A DNA stretch of 64,000 nucleotides from CAIWHR01 sp963813415 (GTDB lineage Bacteria > Pseudomonadota > Gammaproteobacteria > Burkholderiales > Casimicrobiaceae): contig CAWEYW010000005.1 of NCBI GenBank assembly GCA_963813415.1, positions 248,001 to 312,000 on the forward strand. Reading direction: 5' to 3'. Made by a program: the position numbers and the translations under genes. Positions 58,492 to 64,000 of the stretch are shown here, one piece after another; the first letter of the stretch is position 1, and every line of letters starts with the position of its first letter. The notes under the pieces are model-generated. The model saw only the letters and a list, made by a program, of their open reading frames with translations. It did not search any database and was not told the origin of the DNA.

Positions 58492-59403
58492 GTGGCGGCG
58501 CGCGGCACCGCGGGTGTCGCCTGCATCATCGCCTCGGCCCTGGGGTTCGGGGCAATGGCCATCCTCGCCCGCATCGCGTACGCGTCGGGCGTGGACATTC
58601 CGACCCTGCTCGCGCTGCGCTTCGCCATTGCGGCAATCATCATCGTGGCGATGGCTCGAGCAAGCGGCGCGACCTTTCCGCGTGGCGCGAATCTGGTTGG
58701 ACTGGTGCTGCTCGGGGCCATCGGGTACGCCGGGCAGGCGTTCACGTTCTTCGCGGCGCTCGGCCACGCACCCGCTGGCATCGTGGCGCTGCTGCTGTAT
58801 ACGCATCCCGCGCTCGTCGCCCTGCTGTCGGCGTGGCTGCTGCACGAGGCGCTGACCCCGCGCAAGATCGCGGCGCTCGCCATCGCGCTAGCGGGTACGT
58901 TCCTGACCGTTCTGCCGTCACTGCTGAGCGGTGATGGCAGCAGCGCGACACAACCCGCCGGCGTTGCGCTGGGCCTCTCGGCCGCGGTGATCTACGCCTG
59001 CTACATCGTCGGGGGCGCCCGCATCACCAAGGAGGTGCCGGTGCTGGCGATGTCGGCGGTGGTGGTGTCGAGCGCCGCGGTGGTGTTCGTGCTGGTGACG
59101 GCAGTGCGCGGTGCGCATTGGCCTGCCACGGCGATCGGCTGGTGGGCGGTGATCGGCATTGCGCTTGTGTGCACGGTGGCGGCGATCACACTCTATTTCG
59201 CGGGGCTGGCCCGCGTCGGACCGACGCGGGCCGCCACCCTCTCGACCGTCGAGCCGGTGTTCACCGTGCTGCTTGCCGCGGTCGTGCTGGGGGAGCGTGC
59301 CGCGGGCTTGCAGCTCGTCGGTGGAGCGCTCATCCTGTTTGCCGTCGTGCTGCTCGCGCGCGCACCGCAGGACGCGAATGGCACCGCTCGCGGGAGCCCA
59401 TGA
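58492..59403 (+). CDS. DMT superfamily transporter, EamA domain
   Basis: This 303-residue protein from a GTG has ten membrane segments in two EamA repeats, beginning ACIIASALGFGAMAILARIA and with a second repeat from about residue 155. A LSTVEPVFTVLLAAVVLGE segment is typical of this family of drug/metabolite exporters. The substrate is unknown. Its stop overlaps the aidB start (ATGA). Confidence 0.87.
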   Translation: MAARGTAGVACIIASALGFGAMAILARIAYASGVDIPTLLALRFAIAAIIIVAMARASGATFPRGANLVGLVLLGAIGYAGQAFTFFAALGHAPAGIVALLLYTHPALVALLSAWLLHEALTPRKIAALAIALAGTFLTVLPSLLSGDGSSATQPAGVALGLSAAVIYACYIVGGARITKEVPVLAMSAVVVSSAAVVFVLVTAVRGAHWPATAIGWWAVIGIALVCTVAAITLYFAGLARVGPTRAATLSTVEPVFTVLLAAVVLGERAAGLQLVGGALILFAVVLLARAPQDANGTARGSP

Positions 59404-61037
59404 TGGATACGCCCTTTCCGAACCAGCCCTCCACGTACGCTGGCCGCAACCTGTTCCTGGACGACAGCGCGTTGAGCGAGGCCGTGACGCGCGAAGGCGG
59501 CGGCACATTCGCGCCCGAGCTCGTGGCCTTCGGTAAACGCCTGGGCGATCCGGAAGTGCTGGCGTGGGGCGAGGCAGCGAACCGCTTCGCCCCCGAGCTC
59601 GCGAGCTTCGACGCCGGCGGTGAGCGCGTCGACGATGTCGCCTTTCACCCGGCATGGGACGCCTTGATGGCGCTCGGCAAGGATGCCGGAGAACATTCGA
59701 TGCCGTGGTTGCTCCGCCAGCCCGGCGCGATGGTGGCGCGCGCGGCGAAGGCCTTCCTGCACGCGCAGGTCGAGAACGGCACGCAGTGCCCGCTGACGAT
59801 GACCTTCGCCGGCATTCCGGTTCTCCAGGCGCACGCCGATGCAGTACCCGAGCTCGCCACCACATGGCTGCCGCGGCTGCTCGCGCGTACGCACGATCCG
59901 CGGTCCCTGCCCATCCATGCAAAGCGCGGCGCGTTGCTGGGCATGGGCATGACCGAGCGCCAGGGCGGTTCCGACGTGCGCAGCAACCGGACCCACGCGG
60001 ACCCTGCCGGCGATGGCACCTTCCGGATCACCGGCCACAAGTGGTTCTTTTCGGTGCCGCAATCGGACGCCCATCTCATCCTGGCCCAGGAGAGCGCCGG
60101 CCTGTCGTGCTTCTTTCTGCCCCGCTTCACGCCGGACGGCGCCCGCAACGGGATTCGCATCAATCGCCTCAAGGACAAGCTCGGCAACCGCTCGAATGCC
60201 TCGTCCGAGGTCGAGTTCGATGCGGCGCTCGCCTGGCGCATCGGCCCTCCGCGCAAAGGCGTCGCGACGATCCTGGCGATGGTGCGCTACACGCGCCTCG
60301 ACTGCGTCCTGGGCAGCGCGGGCATCATGCGCGCCGCACTGGCGCGTGCGCTGCATCATGCGGGACAGCGCATCGCGTTCGGAAAATTGCTGGCCGATCA
60401 GCCGCTGATGCAGAACGTGCTCGCTGACATCGCGCTCGAGACGGAAGGCGCGACGGCGCTGGCGATGCGCCTCGCGCGTGCGTTCGAGAGCACGACCGAT
60501 ACGGCCGAACACGCGCTGGCCCGGCTCGTCACGCCCGCGGCCAAGTTCTGGGTCTGCAAGCGTGGTCCGACGCTCGCTGCCGAGGCGATGGAAGTGCTCG
60601 GCGGCAACGGGTACGTCGAGAGCTCGGTCCTGCCCCGTCTCTATCGCGAGCTCCCGGTCAATTCGATCTGGGAGGGTTCGGGCAACGTGATGTGCCTCGA
60701 CGTGCTGCGCACGATGCAGCGCGAGCCGGCGAGCATCGAGGCGCTGCAAACCGAACTCGCGACGGCGCGCGGCGCGCATCGCGCCTTCGATGCTGCGCTG
60801 GATGATTTCGCGACGGCACTGAGCGGGAAGCTGGAGGAACAGGATGCACGGCGCCTGGCGCAATCGGTCGCCCTGCTCCTGCAGGCTGCGCTCTTGTTGC
60901 GGCATGCACCGGCCTTCGTGGCCGATGCGTTCTGTGCGTCCCGGCTCGGCAGCGCGCGCTTTGGCGGTGGCGTGTTCGGAACGCTCGCGAGCGCACCGGA
61001 CGTCCGCGCAATCGTGAGGCGTTCGCTGCCGGGCTGA
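59400..61037 (+). CDS. aidB: AidB-like acyl-CoA dehydrogenase (alkylation response protein)
   Basis: This 545-residue protein is close in length to E. coli AidB, a flavin protein of the adaptive response to alkylation that binds DNA. The signature AidB N-terminus is recognised from PSTYAGRNLFLDDSAL. Further on are QCPLTMTFAGIPVL, GMGMTERQGGSDVRSNRT (FAD region) and VLGGNGYVESSVLPRLYRELPVNSIWEGSGN. A related isovaleryl-CoA dehydrogenase activity is weak in E. coli AidB. No Ada or AlkB gene is nearby. Two ATG codons in a row (59400, 59403) are possible starts. Confidence 0.9.
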   Translation: MMDTPFPNQPSTYAGRNLFLDDSALSEAVTREGGGTFAPELVAFGKRLGDPEVLAWGEAANRFAPELASFDAGGERVDDVAFHPAWDALMALGKDAGEHSMPWLLRQPGAMVARAAKAFLHAQVENGTQCPLTMTFAGIPVLQAHADAVPELATTWLPRLLARTHDPRSLPIHAKRGALLGMGMTERQGGSDVRSNRTHADPAGDGTFRITGHKWFFSVPQSDAHLILAQESAGLSCFFLPRFTPDGARNGIRINRLKDKLGNRSNASSEVEFDAALAWRIGPPRKGVATILAMVRYTRLDCVLGSAGIMRAALARALHHAGQRIAFGKLLADQPLMQNVLADIALETEGATALAMRLARAFESTTDTAEHALARLVTPAAKFWVCKRGPTLAAEAMEVLGGNGYVESSVLPRLYRELPVNSIWEGSGNVMCLDVLRTMQREPASIEALQTELATARGAHRAFDAALDDFATALSGKLEEQDARRLAQSVALLLQAALLLRHAPAFVADAFCASRLGSARFGGGVFGTLASAPDVRAIVRRSLPG

Positions 61038-61097
61038 CGTGGTGGCTGACGCGCGCGAGGCTCAACGCTTCGCCTGCGACCCATCCCATCGAGCGGC

Positions 61098-61145
61098 AGG
61101 TGAGGCTTCAGCCCGACATGCCCACGCGACACCGAAGCCTCGCCT
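61098..61145. repeat. Inverted repeat between aidB and mtfA
   Basis: AGGTGAGGCTTC (61098-61109) and GAAGCCTCGCCT (61134-61145) form an 11-of-12 inverted repeat around 24 bases that include CAGCCCGACATG. It overlaps the mtfA stop codon. The GGCTTCAGCCCGACAT wording is like REP-type intergenic palindromes. It may also help terminate both convergent genes. Confidence 0.5.
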
Positions 61146-61920
61146 ACGAATGGTTCGCCGCCGCCGGATCCTGCCGATAGAGTGCCGCGAACTGCGCATA
61201 CACGGCCGGATATTCGCTTTGCAGCAGCACGGGATCGGCGAAGAAGACCTCCGACAGCACCGCAAAGAATTCCGCCGGATGCTCGGCCGCATAAGGATCG
61301 ATCAGGGTCTCCTCGCCACGATCCACACGACGCGAGAAGTCGACGTAGGCTTCCCGCATCGCCAACTCCCACGCGTCCGGCGACATGCCCGGCGGCAGCG
61401 GTGGAAACCCATTCGCTTCCCCATTGCGCATGTCGATCTTGTGGGCGAACTCGTGGATGACGAGATTCATCCCCGACGCCCCCCAATCGGCGCTCGCCTC
61501 GACGTCCGGCCACGACAGCACCACGGGTCCGCCGGGCATCGATTCCCCGGCGAGCGGCCCGCGGCTCTGGTGCACCACGCCCGCCTCGTCCTCCCATTGC
61601 CACTCCGGCACGAACTCGCCCGGATAGACGATCACGCTCTCCCAGCCGTCGTAGAGCGCGAGACCGAGATTCAGCACCAGGACACACGCCTGCGCGGCAA
61701 TGATCACCCGCTGCAGCGGCGTGACCTCGTGCCCTCCGGCGCCGATGATCGTCTTTGCATCGAGGAACAGCACCACCAGCGCGCGCAACCGCTCGCGCTC
61801 GTCGGCCGTGTAGATCGCGAGGAACGGCAATGCGGCGACGGCCTCGTCCCACAACTCGTCCGGCAGCGACGACGCGCGCAACACGCGTCGCTCGCGCCAG
61901 CGCCGAAGGGCGGCAAACAT
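61144..61920 (-). CDS. mtfA: MtfA-type M90 family zinc metallopeptidase
   Basis: MtfA of E. coli binds the glucose repressor Mlc and has aminopeptidase activity. The 258-residue protein carries the zinc motif NLVIHEFAHKIDMRNGEANG near residue 155, with a distal glutamate in AEFFAVLSEVFFADP near 215, and an LPFLAIYTADERERLRAL segment at the N-terminus. It lies 12 bases from rmuC and is probably co-transcribed with it. Confidence 0.92.
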   Translation of the reverse strand: MFAALRRWRERRVLRASSLPDELWDEAVAALPFLAIYTADERERLRALVVLFLDAKTIIGAGGHEVTPLQRVIIAAQACVLVLNLGLALYDGWESVIVYPGEFVPEWQWEDEAGVVHQSRGPLAGESMPGGPVVLSWPDVEASADWGASGMNLVIHEFAHKIDMRNGEANGFPPLPPGMSPDAWELAMREAYVDFSRRVDRGEETLIDPYAAEHPAEFFAVLSEVFFADPVLLQSEYPAVYAQFAALYRQDPAAANHS

Positions 61921-61931
61921 CGGTTCAGGGG

Positions 61932-63398
61932 TCAGCGCGGCTCGTCGGCCGGATCATCGGCGAGCTCCGGCGGCAGCACGCCCTCGAGGAGCTGCACGGC
62001 GTCGACCTCGGGCAGCGCTTCCACGTCGCGCAGCTTGCGGGTGATGGTGGTGCTCTTGCCGCGTGCTTCGTCGATGGTGTTGCTCGCTTCCTGCAGCTTC
62101 TTCTGGGTCTTGGCCAGGATGTCGCTGAATTTGAGGAAGTCCGTCTTGACCGCGCCCAGCACCTTCCAGACTTCGCTCGAACGCTGCTCGATGGCGAGCG
62201 TGCGGAAACCCATCTGCAGGCTGTTGAGGAGCGCCAGGAAGTTGGTCGGCCCCGTGACCATCACGCGGTATTCGCGCTGCAGCATCTCGGCGAATCCCGG
62301 TCGCGCCATGATCTCGGCGTAAAGACCTTCCGTAGGAACGAAGAGGATCGCGAAGTCGGTGGTGAACGGAGGCGAGACGTAGAGATCGCGAATGGTCTTC
62401 GCCTGCTGCTTCATGAAGTCCATGAGCGACTTGCGCGACTCGTCGGCGGCCGCGAGATCGGCACGCTCCAGGGCGTCGTGCAGGCGGCGCCAGTCCTCCA
62501 GCGGAAACTTGCAATCGATCGGCAACCAGCATGGCCGGCCGTCGTCACCCTTGCCGGGCAGGCGAATCGCAAACTCGACGCGCCGGTTCGTGTCGGGAAC
62601 GGTTTCCACGTTCGCCGCGTATTGCTGCGGCGTCAGCGCCTCGGACAGCAGGGTGGAAAGCTGGACCTCGCCCCACACACCCCGGCTCTTGACGTTGGTG
62701 AGCACGCGCTTGAGATCGCCGACGCCGGCGGCCAGGGTCTGCATTTCCCCCAGGCCGCGATGCACCTGCTCGAGCCGATCCGAGACCTGCTTGAACGAAG
62801 CGCCGAGACGCTGCTCGAGCGTGGTCTGGAGCTTCTCGTCGACCGTCGCGCGCATCTCATCGAGCTTTTTGGCGTTCTCGGTCCGCAGCACATCGAGCCG
62901 TTGCTCGAGCGCGACCCGGATGGCGTCCAGGCGCTGGTCGCTCGACTGCGTGAGCTGCATGAGACGATCGGCGGCGAGCTTCGCCTGTTCCGCCTGTGCC
63001 GCCGCGGCGGTGGAGAGCTGTTGCAGAAGCGTTTGCTGAAGCTGCGCGAGGCCTTCGGCAAACCTCTTGAGCTGCTCGCTCTGCGCCTGCGTGTGCGACG
63101 CGAATTGCTGCTGGGTGGTCTGCGTGAAGCGTGCCGTCTGCTCACCCACTTCGGTGCGCAGCATCTGCGCCGCGCTGGCCTGCTCGTTGCGATGGATGGC
63201 CAAGTCCTGCCGCAGGTCGCGCTCGAGATCGACGCCCTGTGACTTCAGCACCTCGACCTGCGTCCCAAGGGCGCGGAGCTCGCGCTCGAACGTCTCGCGC
63301 CCGCGCCCGACACTGGCGAAGCGGATCAGCACCAGCGCCGCGAGCGCTGCGGCGATCAACGAACAGGCTGTTGCAGTGACGAGCAGCGCGGTATCCAT
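61932..63398 (-). CDS. rmuC: DNA recombination protein RmuC
   Basis: RmuC limits inversions at short inverted repeats and has a PD-(D/E)XK-like nuclease core. The 488-residue protein has an N-terminal membrane helix (LLVTATACSLIAAALAALVLI), a long coiled coil (residues about 45-215, rich in Gln, Leu and Glu) and the RmuC core: SRGVWGEVQLSTLLSEALTP near 240, RVEFAIRLPG, LPIDCKFPLEDWRRL near 295, and FVPTEGLYAEI, VTGPTNFLALLNSLQMGFRTL. The ATG at 63398 gives the normal length. Confidence 0.94.
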   Translation of the reverse strand: MDTALLVTATACSLIAAALAALVLIRFASVGRGRETFERELRALGTQVEVLKSQGVDLERDLRQDLAIHRNEQASAAQMLRTEVGEQTARFTQTTQQQFASHTQAQSEQLKRFAEGLAQLQQTLLQQLSTAAAAQAEQAKLAADRLMQLTQSSDQRLDAIRVALEQRLDVLRTENAKKLDEMRATVDEKLQTTLEQRLGASFKQVSDRLEQVHRGLGEMQTLAAGVGDLKRVLTNVKSRGVWGEVQLSTLLSEALTPQQYAANVETVPDTNRRVEFAIRLPGKGDDGRPCWLPIDCKFPLEDWRRLHDALERADLAAADESRKSLMDFMKQQAKTIRDLYVSPPFTTDFAILFVPTEGLYAEIMARPGFAEMLQREYRVMVTGPTNFLALLNSLQMGFRTLAIEQRSSEVWKVLGAVKTDFLKFSDILAKTQKKLQEASNTIDEARGKSTTITRKLRDVEALPEVDAVQLLEGVLPPELADDPADEPR

Positions 63399-63409
63399 TG
63401 CGTGAAATT

Positions 63410-64000
63410 CTAGCAGTGCGCGTCGGGTACGGGGGCGACTGCGGGCGCGCAATCATCGAGGGCGAGCGCGGCGAACGAGGCCAGCCAATGCGTGCCGACG
63501 AAATGCGTGTCGGACAGTGCCGAAAGTCCGACGCGCAGATGCTCGATGCGTGCGGCATGGGCGCGTGCAGCCCGCGGGTCGCCGGGAGGCAAAGCCCCCG
63601 CGACCTCGCGCCAGCACCACGCCCGCGACAGGTTGAGACCATCGAGATGCACGATCTGCGGGTCGGCACGGTCGGAGGCGCTGACCGGCGCAAACAGTGC
63701 GGCCGGCTGGCCATCGGCGAGGTGAGGCAGGAATGCGCTCAGCCAATCCGCGAACCCTGCCCGGTCGAGGACGCGCGACATCAGCGCCGCCTCCATGAGC
63801 ACGGGCGAAAGGAAATCCGCGCCCGACGGCTCCCACTGCGCCGGGGCGTCGCGGTCATCGCCGAACCACGCACGCGCCTTGGCGGCGCACAGCGTCGTCA
63901 GTGCGACGATACCGGCCCCCCGTGCGTAGTCGAGTGCAAAGGCCAGGCCGAAGGCGCTGTTGGAATGCATGCCGTAGCGGATGGGATAGTCGGCCTTGGG
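63410..64000 (-). CDS. DUF2891 family protein, C-terminal part (runs off window)
   Basis: The last 196 or so residues of a DUF2891 protein. The window edge begins inside PKADYPIRYGMHSNSAFGLA, a family hallmark, and goes on with WEPSGADFLSPVLMEAALMSRVL and THWLASFAALAL near the end. These proteins have an alpha/alpha toroid look and unknown function. It lies 11 bases upstream of rmuC on the same strand. Confidence 0.85.
   Translation of the reverse strand, partial: PKADYPIRYGMHSNSAFGLAFALDYARGAGIVALTTLCAAKARAWFGDDRDAPAQWEPSGADFLSPVLMEAALMSRVLDRAGFADWLSAFLPHLADGQPAALFAPVSASDRADPQIVHLDGLNLSRAWCWREVAGALPPGDPRAARAHAARIEHLRVGLSALSDTHFVGTHWLASFAALALDDCAPAVAPVPDAHC

Noticed and set aside
1..64000. 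tRNA, rRNA and prophage genes
   Set aside because: No cloverleaf-like or rRNA sequence and no phage structural genes were noticed. A covariance search was not possible here, so small RNAs could have been missed.

Overview
The window is GC-rich chromosomal DNA from a Gram-negative bacterium, most likely a betaproteobacterium. The evidence is the housekeeping gene content (glyA-nrdR-ribD-ribE, ribBA-ribH-nusB-thiL-pgpA, cinA next to recA, mogA-darP-pmbA), a type IV pilus minor-pilin cluster of Burkholderiales/Rhodocyclales type, TRAP carboxylate transport and CoA-thioester aromatic catabolism. No rRNA, tRNA, CRISPR array, transposase or integrase gene was seen. No gene-free stretch exceeds about 300 bases; the longest is 4190-4486.

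Layout. 1-6538 (minus): the start of recA, then cinA, a GNAT acetyltransferase, pgpA and thiL, a CsgG-like lipoprotein, and nusB, ribH and ribBA. 6616-11697 (minus): a tetR-adaptor-RND efflux operon with two matching palindromic operators in its promoter region. 11708-21455 (minus): a CoA-dependent aromatic acid operon (two-domain monooxygenase/reductase, SDR, MarR, acyl-CoA dehydrogenase, 2-aminobenzoate-CoA-ligase-like enzyme, RidA-like protein). It is followed by glutaryl-CoA dehydrogenase, a maleylacetoacetate-isomerase-like GST and an arylformamidase-like hydrolase, which together fit anthranilate breakdown. 21634-38441 (plus): a type IV pilus minor pilin/adhesin operon (FimT, PilE-type pilin, FimU, PilV, PilW, PilX) ending in two tandem giant cysteine-repeat PilY1 genes, the second frameshifted, and a TonB-like protein.

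38503-44861 (minus): mmsA, then a string of small unrelated genes, at least four of them separated by recognisable integron attC sites. No integrase is present, so this is a CALIN-type cassette cluster. 45002-48692 (minus): ribE, ribD, nrdR and glyA, with an inverted pair of heptamer arrays between the last two. 48944-53804: TRAP transporter permease genes facing two tandem paralogous TRAP receptor genes. 53805-64000: a PilZ-like protein, pmbA, darP, mogA, a DMT exporter, aidB, mtfA, rmuC and a partial DUF2891 gene.

The two riboflavin gene blocks, normally neighbours in betaproteobacteria, lie about 38 kb apart with all the accessory material between them. The most unusual features are the duplicated PilY1 adhesins, each with 14 QTC-type elements and 14 twenty-residue three-cysteine repeats, the integrase-less cassette cluster, and the tetR operator/promoter arrangement.
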